Below, in pieces: positions 19,532 through 31,737 of a stretch of 34,966 bases of DNA (positions are counted from its first letter, which is position 1; every line of letters starts with the position of its first letter). The stretch lies in contig JAQGBZ010000529.1 of NCBI GenBank assembly GCA_034687125.1, positions 1-34,966 of the forward strand. Reading direction: 5' to 3'. Under the pieces are notes generated by a model. That model saw only the letters and a list, made by a program, of their open reading frames with translations. It made no database searches and was not told the DNA's origin. A program made the translations under genes and the position numbers. Source of the DNA: Neelides folsomi (lineage: Eukaryota; Arthropoda; Collembola; Neelipleona; Neelidae).

Positions 19532-21212
19532 ATGGATTTTCTTTATATCATTTTAATTGTTGCCGGTGTTTATTATTCTTTATGTAAACTATTTCACAAA
19601 TTCACAACAACTTTTTGCAAAAGTAAAAGAAGATTAGATGGGAAAGTTGCAATAGTCACTGGATCAAGTAGAGGTTTGATTATTTATATTTATAAAACAT
19701 TTCTCATATCGTTATAATTTAATAAAACAATTTTTAAAAGCACAAATATTTTTAAATTAGATCAATATTGATTAATTTCGGACATATTATGTATTATCTG
19801 TAACGTATGCTGATAAAGAACGTTTAATATCAATTAATATTTTAAATTATAGTTAAATCAATATGTACAATTTAGGCATGGGATTTGAGACGGCCAAAGA
19901 ACTTGCCAAAAGAGGGGCAAAAGTCATTTTGGCTTGCATTGATATTGAAGAAGCCGAATCTGCAGCAAGTATGATTACAACAGAAAATTATTTTGTTTAA
20001 ATAAACCTATTTATAAGTACATTTTATCATAACTACTTTGTCATATTGATATTTTCTGACTGAATATTATTTTATCTATGTACAATTACAATCACCACCC
20101 TTAAGCTAAAAATGAAAATTCAATAGGAACATTTTGTAAATTTCAGAAATAATCACAGATAGCACAAACAATAAGAAAGTTGTTGTGATGCATTTGGATT
20201 TAAGTCTAATGAGTTCAGTAAGAAAATTTTGTACAGAATTTAAAACAAAGGAATCACGACTGGATATTCTCGTCAACAATGCAGGGATTATCATCCAAGA
20301 TACAATTATAAACGGAGAAGGATTGGAAGCTCATTTTGCTGTTAATCATTTGGGGCATTTCTTATTAACAAATATTTTACTTGGTGGGAATTATAATTTT
20401 ATTTACTTTTAATTAAATTAAATTTACACGATTAAATGTCAATTTAAACATTTATAACTTTAAAATAATTAATTTCATTTAGAAACTCTTAAGAAAACTC
20501 CAGGAAGTCGAATCGTCGTTGTTTCTTCAACTGGCCATAATTTTGCATTTTCCCTTGACTTGGAAAGCTTGAATGGAGAAAAGGGGAGTGAAACGGCAGT
20601 TCAATATTATGCTAAAACAAAATTACTCAATATTCTATTCATGCGAGAATTTGACAGAAGATTGAAAGAAAAGAATTTGGATGTGACAATCAATGCACTT
20701 CATCCAGGAGCAGTTGGAACAACAATTGGAAATAATTTACAGTCACAATTTTTGTTCTTTTTAATTTGGAACATTCTGAAACCAGTTATTAAGGTCAATT
20801 TTATATCAATAATTAATTATACCTATATATTGTCATATAAAATTTTATTCTTTATTATTAAAGACTCCATGGGAAGGAGCTCAAACTCATATTCATTTAG
20901 CAGTTTCTGAAGAAGTGGAGGGAAAGAGCGGAGATTATTACTACGAATGCAAAGTATAATTAAACCTACTATATTATTAATTACACATTATTTCATATTA
21001 ATATAATATAATATATATTTTTCAAAATTATTTAACAGTTAAAAGATTTTAATTTTTATAAATATGATCTTGTATAATTATAAATCTGATTATATTGATC
21101 AAAATAGGTTTCTAAGACAAGTAATCTTGGAAAAGATATGAGTTTGGCTAAAAAGGCTTGGGAGAAAAGCGAAAAATACTGCGGCATACAGAAATCTGAA
21201 TATTACTTTTAA
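19532..21212 (+). CDS. RDH-A: retinol dehydrogenase-like short-chain dehydrogenase, 325 aa, six exons
   Basis: An SDR oxidoreductase of the RDH11-14 type (SDR7C), which uses NADP(H) to interconvert retinoid or other lipophilic alcohols and carbonyls at membranes. Exons: 19532-19673, 19876-19968, 20147-20383, 20483-20793, 20864-20953, 21108-21212 (phases 1, 1, 1, 0, 0; 978 nt). Residues 1-22 form a hydrophobic anchor (MDFLYIILIVAGVYYSLCKL). The cofactor motif TGSSRGMG is at 43-50, split by intron 1. NNAG is at 122-125, NHLGHF at 145-150, the catalytic Ser in VVVSS at about 172, and YAKTK at 200-204 gives the Tyr/Lys pair, followed by HPGAVGT. All key residues are present, so the enzyme is probably active. 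Introns differ in position from RDH-B, C and D. A broken copy lies just upstream (16106-18838). It runs tail-to-tail with BAG6, 620 bp apart. Confidence 0.93.
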
Positions 21213-21832
21213 TTTTTTAATTCCACATTTCTTAAAATTATAACTACATAAAATTTTAATGTCAAATAATTTTTCAACCAAATCAATGCTCGAACAATCC
21301 ATACGAGCGCATACCTACCACACTAAATGCAATGGAAAATAGACATCCTTCTTCCTAAAAGCTTTTATTTGAACAATACAACAAATCACACTACGCTGAA
21401 AACCCAGCTATTTGAAATTGTGTATGCCAGACACCCAATCTCTAATGTGTGAAATAATCTAAATTTCCTTAGACTCTATTTCAGACACTCAAGAAAAAAC
21501 ACGACACCCAAAGATTCGAGAACTCATAAAGAAAAGAGTTAGTTTCGATTAATTTTTAAATCGAATAAAATCCATTAAGCGTTAATTGATATGAATAAAA
21601 TATAATGATCCGGATGACATGTTAGCAATTGTTAAGAAGCACTGTGAAAGAATAAATAAAAATTAAAAAGAAACTTTAAAGAAACTCAATGTCAGTAAGA
21701 ATGTGGATGGATGATTTATGGGAACGTTGTTAGTATAAATCAAATAAAAAAATTGTTTTATAATAATTAAATAATTTTATTTATCATTTTAATAAAAATT
21801 TTATTTTCTTATCGTACAAGAAATAGTTAAAT
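21213..21832. other. Convergent spacer between RDH-A and BAG6
   Basis: It holds the 3' UTRs of both genes. TTTATT at 21776-21781, read on the minus strand, is an AATAAA-type signal 50 bases beyond the BAG6 stop. A stretch at 21480-21720 has short broken frames that I could not assign. Confidence 0.4.
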
Positions 21833-24800
21833 CTATTTTTTAGGTATAATATTATAGAAGCCTTCGCTGAGCTTCTCAGGAATCCTCATGTTCATCTGTT
21901 TTTGAACGTCGCGAGTTACAACATCTCTCCAACCCTGCAAACCAATTAAGCAATTATTAAACATTTTTATTTTTCTTATTATGTATGTATTTATGTATGT
22001 TGGTGAGAGCAAGAGAATACTATAAAGTGCCCTCCTTATTTTCTTATTAACAATTATCTTAATTCTTTCTTTATAATTTAAACTCTAACTGATGTTAGCA
22101 TAGTAAGATTTAAAATAATTTTTGAATTTTATTATTTATAGTAATGCTATGTATTGTTATATAATTATATAAACTATCGTGATTTTACCTCAGGTAAGTT
22201 TCTGACGAGAGTTTGAAGATTTGGGTGTGAAGGCCCAGGCCTTGAAAATCGACTCATCCGCTCATCAGCCAAATCCAATTCTTCTTCCTCCACTTCCATC
22301 AATGAAGAATTTTCTACGTTGGGCTTCTGAGTCATTGGCTTTTCAATTGGAACCTCCTTCACTTTTGGTTCTTCTTTCTTCTCCTGCTTAGGCAAAGACG
22401 GCGAGGATTCTCCTCCACCAAGTCGATCTCCTTCCTCATTCTGACCTTCTTCTCTTTTCTTCTTCACAAGTCGAGGAGGAGCCGTGGCCAATTCATTGGT
22501 CGAATCACAATAACCAGTGAAATATTCAGTGAGACTGACAACTGCATAATTCCGAAATACTTGAGGCATCCCCACCAAATACTGACTCTGATATAAAACA
22601 ATCAAATGGAATTAATTAATTGTGATAACTGATAACTATTTAATTAACATATTAAATCTACTGCGAATAATAAAAATTAAATAAACGTCTAAAGATAATA
22701 ATTCAATTGGATAATATGAATAAAAATAAATAATAATATTACTAGATTGAGTAAATGATAATAAAGTTAATGTGGCTGTTATTTACTTACCGCGAAGAAA
22801 TTGGCAAAAATCTCAGGAATGCCTGACTGATTGGGCAAAACAGCACGGAAAATGGCAAAAGACTTGTAGAGGAAATCCTCAATAACTTTTAAAGCAGAAT
22901 TCCGGAAAAGACGTTGCCCATCTAAACAATTAATATTAGAAATTATAACAATTAATTACAGCAAAGTCAAACAAAAAGTTACTTAAAATTGAATGGAATT
23001 TTAAATAAATTATTTTTTAAACTTACTGCACTCAAGCGTAAGTCGAATCAAATCAGAGAAACATTTAGTCACTAAAGTTCCAAAAGTCATTTCATAATCG
23101 ACACTTCCATCGCGATTCACAAGTTGTCGCTAAAATCAAAAATAATCCATGTATATTATCACATTTACATTAATAAATATGTTACAATTGTAGGATTAAT
23201 AAAATTAGAATAACAAATAAAATTAAATAATAATGATAATGACAATAAAATAAATAATAGTTAATTATTAATATTCATATGACAAATAAAAATATACCAT
23301 GAATGAAGTAAGGAACTGGACGACAAATTTTCCCAAAGATCTTGCGCAACTCTGAACATGATTTAAATTCTTGGGATCTCGCCCTCGCATGAGATAGTTC
23401 GAGAGCACATCTCTAAACACACGTTGACTTTGTTCAAGAATCGACGAGCTTCGAAAGATGTCAATGAAGGATTCAAAGAAATCCACCGAACTCCTCGCCC
23501 TTGGAACTTCCCCGTACTTAACAATTTGATGGAGTTGCGAAGGTCTATGCGGAGGACGATTGGTCCTTGAAGTGTGATGAGAATGGCAGCTGAGCAAAAT
23601 GTCAAAAGGCGGTGGCGGCCTCCCTGCCCTATTTTGACCCCCAGGTTGACCCATCCCAACATTTCCTCCTGGCAGTTGAACATTTGGGCCAAAGAGCTGC
23701 GAGAAGGACAGAGCATTAACATCTGGAATTCCAGAATTTGCTTGGATGTTAATACTCATCCCTTGGGGCTGGCCATTTCCAAGATCGTGCGCATGTCTTT
23801 GCGCAGGTCCTTGTGCAGTTCCTTGCGCAAATCCTTGTGCTGTTCCTTGTGCAGTTCCTTGCGCAAATCCTTGTGCAAGTCCTTGGGCATGTTGATTCAA
23901 TGCAGATCCATCAATTGTTCCAATGATCACGTGCGCAGAATGCGGATCCATCCCATGCAAAACATGATGACCTAGATGAGCTTGATCTCCTTGTTGACCT
24001 TGACCTAGTCCTTGTGCTCCCTGTAAAACTCCAAGTAGGCCTTGTGGAAGTTGTCCTTGTCCTAGGCCGTGCGTTGTTTGTCCTTGTCCCTGTGTATTTT
24101 GTTGCATTTGTGGACCTTGGCCTTGTGTTCCTTGCTGGCCTTGTTGTTGTTGTTGTTGTTGGGCTTGTTGCTGAGCTACTTGTGCTGCCATCATGAGATT
24201 TGGAATGGCAATTGGGATTGTCGCTCGGACGACGGTCGATTGTTCGATGAGGATCGAAGTGGTCGCTCCCAAACGACGAACGTCCCGATTTTGGGAAAAG
24301 TCGCAGGTTATATCACTCAAGGCGTGATAAGCGTGAGAGATCAAATGCATAATTCGGGATGTTGAATCCATCACATATTGAACTCCAGCTGTTTCCTCCT
24401 AAATTATTTAAGAAAAGTATTATAGTTTAATTCTAAAAAACGCAATTAAATAATTAATTTCGATCGTTTAATAAAAATAAAAATGGTTATTCGAATAATT
24501 TTAATATTTAAACAAATATTAATAATTATGTATTAATTACTGTAGAAGTGTAAGTTCTATTTTCTCTCAGCATTCCGTGAAGTGTTCGGAAAAGCGGAGC
24601 AAGTCGTTCATTGAAGGCCATAATATCTTGAAGTGCAATTGCCAATTCACGAAGTCGTGGAGCTCTAAAATAATAAAATATTATTAGTAACTAACTCAGG
24701 AATTTTTATTCTTTTTTAATAAATGAATTAATTATTAATTAATTGTAAATTATAACGGTGGAAAGTAAAGATTAAAAACTTCCAAATTGCATACTCTGGT

Positions 24801-26026
24801 CTTCGCACCCAAGGAGTTCTCGGTTGAAATCCCACACCGGCCGAATTAGAAGTCGATGAAACGACCGGAACAGAATTTGGCAATGGAGCTTGGGCCGAAT
24901 CGGGAGCCGGCGGTTGTTGGCCAATCTGAATCGGATTTCCCCCATCGATAGAAATCTCAGCATTTTGGACCAAATCTCCAATGTTGTTGTTTTCCTGTTG
25001 GTTTGCTCCTCTCAATGCGGCCACAACAGCTGCGGCACTTGCAGCACTCGCCACTTGGGAAATCATTCGACCGAAGGCGGACGGATCTTCCACATCAACT
25101 TCCATTGGGGAATTTGAACCTCCGAGGATTTGTGCAGAGCCGGCGATGATTTCGCCATTGACAACTCCAACAGATTCGTCGAATGTTTCAGGTTCGGGTT
25201 CTGGTGCAGGATTTTGGCGACTTCGAGCTGCAGCTGCTTCGTCACTTTCTTCCAATTCGCCCAAAAGTGTCGATGCACGATTTAAAAACATTTGGCCTAC
25301 ATGAAGTCTCAGAGCTGCGCTGTTCCTTCGGACTCCTAAATTCCCTTCGTCGCCTAATCACATTAAATTAATTAATTATTGTAAGTAGTAATTAAATTAA
25401 AAAAGTAATGACTGGTTATTATTATTCATAAATTTTTACCCATTCTATCAGTTCCAGCTCCAGACACAAAGATTCCTCCTTCTCCGAAATGAATTTCTCC
25501 AAATCCATGATTATGGGCCCGTGGGGCTCGCCGAGGGGGTTCGTCGTTGGTAGTTCCTGCATCGGAATCTAATGGGCGTTGGACGAGATGGATTGTGTTT
25601 CCTCCGATGTCTACAAATTGCATTTTAATGATTACAAGATTGAATAAATGAATGAATTGTAAATAAAGTGTAAATTGAATAATAGTAATTAAATAAAATA
25701 GTTTTATACTAATTGTATCAATATTAAGATTATTGTAAAGATTTAAATTTCTAATTACTGTATTCGACTAGTTTCCTGTCATCTTGAAGAACTCTTCCCC
25801 GAAAGATAAGACGCTGTTGGTTGTGCGGAATTAAAACTGTTCCAGCGATTTCCTCCTTGAACTCCTTCACGGTTTTCTAATACAAAATGTAAAAATTAAT
25901 TTTCATAAACAGAATTTGAAAGTTATTACACGCGATTTTAAACAAAATGATAATCACCATTTCGGAAATAGCGAATTGGTGATTTTGTGAGTCCAACGTC
26001 TTCACCGTCACACTGATTTCTGCCAT
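21833..26026 (-). CDS. Bag6: BAG6 (Scythe/BAT3) protein-quality-control chaperone, 958 aa, ten coding exons
   Basis: BAG6 holds mislocalised and tail-anchored membrane proteins in the cytosol, passing them to the TRC/GET pathway or the proteasome. Exons, high to low: 26026-25958, 25876-25759, 25610-25440, 25353-24795, 24664-24541, 24398-23298, 23129-23027, 22921-22791, 22587-22189, 21934-21833; all phases agree (2877 nt). The N-terminal ubiquitin-like domain is clear ([20 protein letters not shown], then [19 protein letters not shown] and [14 protein letters not shown], residues 1 to about 76). Then come an acidic/Pro linker, a [20 protein letters not shown] block, a Gln/Gly-rich disordered region with AQGx repeats (exon 6), a conserved helical region (exons 6-9: [40 protein letters not shown]), a basic KKKR with acidic stretch, and [18 protein letters not shown] near the end. 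The protein stops where longer homologues continue into the BAG-like domain. An acceptor 11 bases before the ATG implies a 5' UTR intron. Confidence 0.93.
23801..23890 (-). repeat. 12-bp coding repeats encoding AQGx in BAG6
   Basis: About seven tandem 12-base units encode [16 protein letters not shown] and then [12 protein letters not shown] on the minus strand. Units differ mainly at the variable fourth residue (L, F, T, P). Nearby 24000-24170 holds a second low-complexity run of GQGQ and a poly-Gln tract. Such repeats usually lie in disordered, length-variable protein regions. Confidence 0.85.
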
Positions 26027-27343
26027 TATGGAAAGTTCTAGAAAAAAATGATTTAATTTATTGTTTTGATTAATCTAATTTCATAGCAAAAGTATTTAAC
26101 CATTATTAATTTAGGTATCATGTACCTACAATTTAAATATCTTAAACTGTATTACATAAATACGGTTGAGAAATTCGGCCTTTTGGCTTTGCGGTTTTCG
26201 AATGAAAATTATTTGAAAAGATTGAAAAACATTTAAAAGTTTGACTTTTAAAATTCATAAGAATAATAATAAATGTTTCTATAACAGAGAACAAAAGTAA
26301 ATAATTAATATCAAAGGGAAAATGATTAAGTTCCAGCTATGTATGTGTATGGAATTTACACTACGTGTCTGATTGACCTAATTGCGTTAAAACTTCCGGC
26401 TCGATAAACATCTTCAAATACCCCTTCTATCGTGACTCATAATAAAACAGTCAGCTTCTAACACGTAAAGCTAAAATGGTAATTTAATTCTCATTTACCT
26501 TTAAATAACTTATCGAGATAAAAAAACTTAATTTCAATTTATCTTAAGATTTTTAAAAGTCTTAAAAACTTTACTCAAATATTCGTAATTCGATTGTTAT
26601 TCGTAATAGAAATATAAGTTCGCCCAGAAATAATTAACGCTAGCCATTGAGAAGGGACTTGGAACCATAATTGGCTGAATTCATCCAATTCCTCAAACTT
26701 ATTTTCTTATTGGGCTAACTTTTATTCGCGTTGTTCAGTCATGTAAATGATTCATTCAATTGTCTCAATTTGCCTCATTCACAAAATCATCTCCACGCAT
26801 TCAGAATGGTTTTGGGGATCTTTTAGCTGAATGTGAGAATTGGAGAAGATCCATAAAAGACCAAAAGTGTGAAGAATCAGAGCCGAAGGTCAAACATTTG
26901 ACCGTCAAAAAGACTCAATTTCGCATTGACCAGGAAGATCAACCGGCTCAAGTTTACAAATCGGCTGGCCTTAATTTGCTGGTAATTGATTTTGTTACAA
27001 ATTAAATCGCTAATAATCGTTATATTTAATTTCATTTCGAACAATTATTCGATTCTCGCTATACTATATACCAATACATTTAATATATGTGCATAATTAT
27101 AAATATAGGCTATAATTGGCTATAGCCGAGTTTAAGGTTTTAAGCTATATCATAGTTAGGATAATTATTGATAATAGATTATTAGAATCAACATTATGTC
27201 CATGCTCGATTAGTTAAGTTAAAAGTGTTAAAGTTGAGCATTAAAGCAAACTAGTTTTAAATTGGTAAATTATCAAATTATCGGACTTTAAATATTAGAG
27301 TAAATATTGCAAATTGGAATTTTAAACACAGTGGAAATTGGAA
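26027..27343. other. Divergent spacer between BAG6 and RDH-B
   Basis: It must contain the BAG6 promoter and 5' leader exon (minus) and the RDH-B promoter (plus). A more GC-balanced, exon-like frame lies at 26808-26981 and is listed separately. Otherwise it is A/T-rich with no clear core promoter motifs. Confidence 0.45.
26808..26981 (+). other. Unassigned exon-like open frame
   Basis: Bounded by an acceptor-like CGCATTCAG (ending 26807) and a donor (CTG|GTAATT at 26981), this frame encodes NGFGDLLAECENWRRSIKDQ, then a Lys/Glu-rich stretch and YKSAGLNLL. Codon use looks more gene-like than the surroundings. There is no start codon in frame and no recognisable partner exon, and the family is unknown. 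It could be an exon of an unfinished gene model, a relic, or chance. Confidence 0.3.
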
Positions 27344-28481
27344 ATGTTTTTGGCGGTGATAGTTTTAATTGTTTTTCTATTCGGATTTCGCCTTTTACTT
27401 GTTAAATCCTTCGGTTCATTGTCACCCGAAGATGAAGAAGATCTCGATGGAAAAATTGTTTTAATTACCGGTGCGAATGGGGGACTGGGAAAGGCGACTT
27501 CGTTAGGAATTGCAAAAAGAGGCGGAATTGTTTTAATGGCATGTAGGCAAATGTCATCGGCCACCCAATCCATAAAAGAAATTCGGCGTGTGACAAGTCG
27601 AGGGGAATTAATTCCTTTGCACCTTGACCTCGCTTCTTTCGCCTCGATAAGGGAAATGTGCACGGAGGTTCAAAATCGATTTGAGCGGATTGACATTTTA
27701 ATTAACAATGCCGGTGTGCTGATTTCGAAAGACAAAAGTTTGAAAACCGTCGAAGGTCATGAAATTAACATGGGGACTAATCATTTGGGTCATTTCTTGT
27801 TAACAAATTTGCTCCTTCCGCTCATTAAAGAATCTTCTTATGGAAGGTTAATAAACAATTCACAAAAATCAAATTTTCATTAAAAATAATCAATTGAAAT
27901 TTTTAAGTGCAAATTAAAAAAAAGTTAATTTTTAATTATTATTGTAATTAATTGCTTGCAGAATTGTGACAGTTGGTTCAATATCCTATAAACAAGCAAT
28001 TCTCGATTTGGCTGATATTAACTCACAAAAATGGATCGAAAGCGGGGAAAGGGAATTTGGCTTAATTGGTCAAAATCGAGTTTATGCGAATTCGAAATTG
28101 GCAAATTTCCTCTTTAGTTTCCAATTGTCAGAAATTCTGAGACGGGAAAAGTCCCATGTGAAAACCTACGCCTGCTGTCCTGGAATTGTCCAAACTGAGA
28201 TTTCTCGTCATTTGTCCATTCCTTCATTTTTACATTTATTTAAAAACATTGTCGAGTCGTATTTTTTCAAATCGTGTGTTCAGGGCAGTGAAACAATTCT
28301 TTATTGTGCTTTATCCAAGAAGTTGAGGAATCATTCAGGGCGGATGTATCAACATTGTAGGGATTGGAACGACGATTACCATTTCCCGGACGATTTAATT
28401 GTTACGGGAAAAAGAAAAGAATTGAGTTTAATTGAAGCAAAAAAATTATGGGATTTGAGTATTCGATTAACAAAACTTTAA
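27344..28481 (+). CDS. RDH-B: retinol dehydrogenase-like SDR, 340 aa, two exons
   Basis: Same SDR family and likely chemistry as its neighbours. Exons 27344-27846 and 27962-28481 join in phase 2 (1023 nt). ATG 27344 is chosen because the frame upstream has only non-ATG codons. Residues 1-20 are a hydrophobic anchor (MFLAVIVLIVFLFGFRLLLV). Motifs: TGANGGLG at 42-49, LDLASFASIR, NNAGVL, NHLGHFLLTNLLLP, YANSKLANF with Tyr209 and Lys213, and CPGIVQTEI. The serine strand is unusual, IVTVGSISYK rather than VVSS, but a Ser is present. The C-terminal part is longer than in RDH-C/D (a RMYQHCRDWN segment). Its single intron is at the same site and phase as intron 2 of RDH-C and RDH-D; the other two introns are absent, implying intron loss. 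Confidence 0.92.
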
Positions 28482-29419
28482 ATGACAAGTTTAAAGTTCT
28501 AAAATCAATAATAATTATTTAATTATGAGCATTTAAGCAGTTTATATTTTTATATGTAATTTTACTAATGGTATGTTACATCGAGTATTCTGGAAGTGAA
28601 GTTGCGTGGTTACATTGAATTACGCAATTTTATTTTGTACAATTTGAAGTGTGTATGTGAGAAAAAAGTGATAAGTACATGAATAGTTCATGTCCATAAT
28701 TATACATTGTAATATAGGAGTTGTTTAAGTGGAAAAATTATTATGCAATTAACCATATGTGCAAAGTATTGCCCTCACATACACATACCATGTATGTATT
28801 AAATATCATATAGTACTATGTATAATATTGTTGTTACTTATTTGATAATCATCACTTGAATACACACATTTTGTACAGCTATAATTTTGTTTATTTATTT
28901 AAGAATTAATCAATTTTGCTTTATAATTTTGTTTCTTTATTTAAGAATCAATCAATTTTGCTTTATAATTTTGTTTCTTTATTTAAGCATTAATCAATAT
29001 TGCTTTTTTGTACATTTATTATTAATTACGCGTTCTCCATTATTTCCATTCAATTGATATAACTTTTCTATATACCTACTTACCTACTATAAACATTTAT
29101 TTATTATTACACAGTCTTGGGACGTTGGGACTTGGGACTTTTTTTGTGGTGGAGAATTAAATGTAAAATCTAACCAATGAATTAAATTTCTTCACTTCGA
29201 TTCTAATTCTATTTTAACTTTCTTCCCAAACTATCCATTTATTGCTAAACTAAAACATATGCGCAAATACGAATAAAGAAGATTTTTCATCAATTACAAT
29301 AGGTATAATTTAAATTACAATTTATTATTATAAAATAATACACAATTTTTATTTTGGCTGAAACATCAATATTCTATTTTTATTCTATTCGGCATTTATT
29401 TATTGTATTTATTATATTT
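28482..29419. other. Spacer between RDH-B and RDH-C
   Basis: No gene was seen. It contains a 42-bp minisatellite (28881-29006) and a small TTGGGAC cluster near 29114-29138. The upstream hydrophobic extension of the RDH-C frame (from 29354) lacks a convincing start. Confidence 0.5.
28881..29006. repeat. 42-bp minisatellite, about three copies
   Basis: Units start at 28881, 28923 and 28965 with ATAATTTTGTTT(A/C)TTTATTT and run to TTTTGCTTT. They differ at only a few positions, so the expansion is recent. Confidence 0.88.
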
Positions 29420-30775
29420 ATGAAATTGTTAATTGTTTTTATAGGAAAGATGAAGAAGTCTCACATTGGAATGAGTTTTGATTTCCTCTGCGCCCGTCGT
29501 TCAGCTGTTCCTTTGAAGGAAGAGGAATTGGAATATGCCAAAGGGAAAGTTGTGGTCATCACTGGAGCAAACAGCGGGATCGGAAAGGCATTTGCTATTG
29601 AAATGGCGAAAAGAGAAGCAATTGTCATTTTGGCGTGTAGAGATGAAGAAAGAGGGAAAGAAGCTCTTGATGACATCAAATCACTCTCTAATTCAAAAAC
29701 TGTCGTAAGTTTATTTAATATTTAATAGCTGCTAAATTATATTTAATAATCAATTGAATCAAATCATAATTATAATGAATTTTTATTAATTGAATTTAAA
29801 TGATATTTTGTTTTATTGTTTTAGGAGTTGTATCAAATTGATCTTGGTGATTTTAAATCCATCCACAACTTCGTGTCAACTCTCAAATTGAAACATTCCA
29901 AAATTGACATTTTGATGAACAACGCTGGGTTGATCGATCCAACGCCGAAGCTCATGTTTACTAATGATGGATTTGAAGAACATTTCGGTGTGAATCATCT
30001 TGGACCGTTTTTTCTCACTCAACTTTTGCTGCCTTTACTTGAAAACGGAGCTCCTAGCAGGTAAAATATTTACCAAATAATGATTTTTAATTATAATGGT
30101 AAATTAGAACAATAAAAAGTATTAATTCATATTTAAATTTTTTTTAAATTCTTGGTTTTGTATTAAATCTAATTGTATTTTTTGTTTAGGATTGTGATGG
30201 TTGCTTCTTCGATGCACATGCTTGCAAATCTCCGTCTTGACAATTTGAATTTTGAGAAAGACGCGTCCAAGGGATTCGCTGGAGATCTCCCTTACTCAAA
30301 TTCAAAATTGGCCAATGTTTACTTTGCCAAAGAACTTGGGAAAAGATTGGAAGGCAAAGGCGTGACAACTTATGCACTTTGTCCAGGATTGGTCAAAACA
30401 AACGTCTTTCGACAATATGGATATTTGAAATCTTTAATGAACACGTGCGTCCTTGCAATTGCTGGAATTGAAGCAGAGAAAGTAAAAATAAATAAATCGA
30501 TTAACTTAAATAAATAATACATTTTTAATTTACTAATTATTCAATTTTTAAAGATTTTAATATTTTAATTAAATGTTAATATTTTAAAGGCTACGCAAAT
30601 TCTTCTTTACTGCTCTCTGAACAAATCCATTGCAAATGAAACTGGGAAAATGTATAGACTTGGACATGAATGGAAAGAAGCGACAGAAGCATTGGATGAC
30701 GATTTCAGTGTCAAGCTCTATGAGGCTTCGGAGAAACTCATTGAGAAAGCAGGAGGTTTCGGTGATAGAAAATGA
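29420..30775 (+). CDS. RDH-C: retinol dehydrogenase-like SDR, 332 aa, four exons
   Basis: Exons 29420-29704, 29825-30060, 30190-30481, 30590-30775 (phases 0, 2, 0; 999 nt). From ATG 29420 the protein begins MKLLIVFIGKMKK, a short hydrophobic segment weaker than the anchors of A, B and D. An acceptor-like TTTTTATAG just before GAAAGATGAAG (29451) allows an alternative start at 29451 with a 5' UTR exon. Motifs: TGANSGIG at 48-55, LACRDEERGKEA, NNAGLI, NHLGPFFLTQLLLP, MVASSMH (catalytic Ser), YSNSKLANV with Tyr209 and Lys213, CPGLVKTN. All catalytic residues are intact. Intron sites match RDH-D exactly. A decayed copy of exon 3's end and the downstream flank lies at 33639-33930. Confidence 0.92.
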
Positions 30776-31331
30776 GCCAAGTTAAAATAATTGTTATTAA
30801 CTGACAAGTATTAAAAATACTCATTTTTTAAATCATTTGCTTTAATTGCAATCATTTAATTATGTTAACGTAATTAACATTTCTTACTTAATTTCACATC
30901 ATTATTATGCTCCATTTAAGGATGAATAAAAATACCTTTACAATGATTTTTATTTCATTCATTTAAGCTAAATTGTATCCGATATAATCTCAAAGTGGTC
31001 AAAAATAAATGCACATTTAGACTAACGATATAGTTCTTAGTTAAATTATTAAATTATAATAATAGTCTATTAATATATTAACTATAAGTATATTTAGAGC
31101 AATACCTATATTTGCTTTAATATTAAATTTCATATTGTTATTTCACATTATGTTACTTTAGGTTTTTTCGATACATTATTATAATTATAAGTTAGGTATT
31201 GCATTTATATTATAAGTTCTCATTTAGGCACCAACATAACATTTGGAAGGCGGATTTTTTATTTATAAATACAGGGCCTTCACCGGCCTTCCAAAATACC
31301 CTTAATGTCCTTAGAAAGGTCGGCTCCCTTC

Positions 31332-31365
31332 ATAAATAGCTGAATTGTTCAGTCTGTAGTCAGTC
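31332..31365 (+). promoter_or_regulatory. Core promoter of RDH-D (TATA plus initiator)
   Basis: ATAAATAG at 31332 is followed 30 bases later by TCAGTCAGT (31360-31368) with the initiator A at 31362, a classic arthropod TATA/initiator pair. The leader would run to a donor before the ATTTCAG acceptor just upstream of 31738; that donor was not pinned down. Confidence 0.6.
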
Positions 31366-31463
31366 AGTTTGAGTAAACCAAACCTAAAGCACTCATGCTC
31401 AAAATTGTTTAGTAAGGATTGGTTTCGTTAAATATTGGATTAAATATTTATCATTATAAGCTT

Positions 31464-31501
31464 AGTTACAAGAAGCTATTTTGGTTACAAGAAGCTATTT
31501 T
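31464..31501. repeat. 19-bp tandem duplication in the RDH-D leader region
   Basis: AGTTACAAGAAGCTATTTT is followed directly by GGTTACAAGAAGCTATTTT, differing at one base. Confidence 0.85.
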
Positions 31502-31737
31502 GAATTGTTTTAGCTAATTACATTGAATAAAAATTCTGCGACATTAATTAAATTTAAAGCTTGATGGTTTTGGGGAAATCCCCATTATTGAAGATCTATT
31601 TTGTCGGATTTTTCGTTTCGCATACTTGTTCATGTACTGATATTTTGATAAAATGTTATTTTGTTAATTATTTAACAGTTAATTTATTAACCTTATAAAA
31701 ATGTTTTTATATTTCAGTTTTTGCACAACCAGCATAA

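Larger units (their letters stand above)
30776..31737. other. Spacer with RDH-D promoter and 5' leader
   Basis: Holds the RDH-C 3' UTR, the RDH-D core promoter at 31332-31365, a 19-bp tandem duplication at 31464-31501, and an acceptor (ATATTTCAG) 18 bases before the RDH-D start, which shows a 5' UTR intron. Confidence 0.5.

Noticed and set aside
23574..24365. Long plus-strand open frames opposite BAG6 exon 6
   Set aside because: They are mirror frames of the Gln/Gly-rich repeat coding region. Leu/Cys-rich repeats and no domain fit a shadow, and the minus-strand exons join in phase into BAG6.
24981..25304. Plus-strand open frame of 107 codons opposite BAG6 exon 4
   Set aside because: It is explained by low-complexity Ala/Glu/Pro codons of BAG6 on the other strand.
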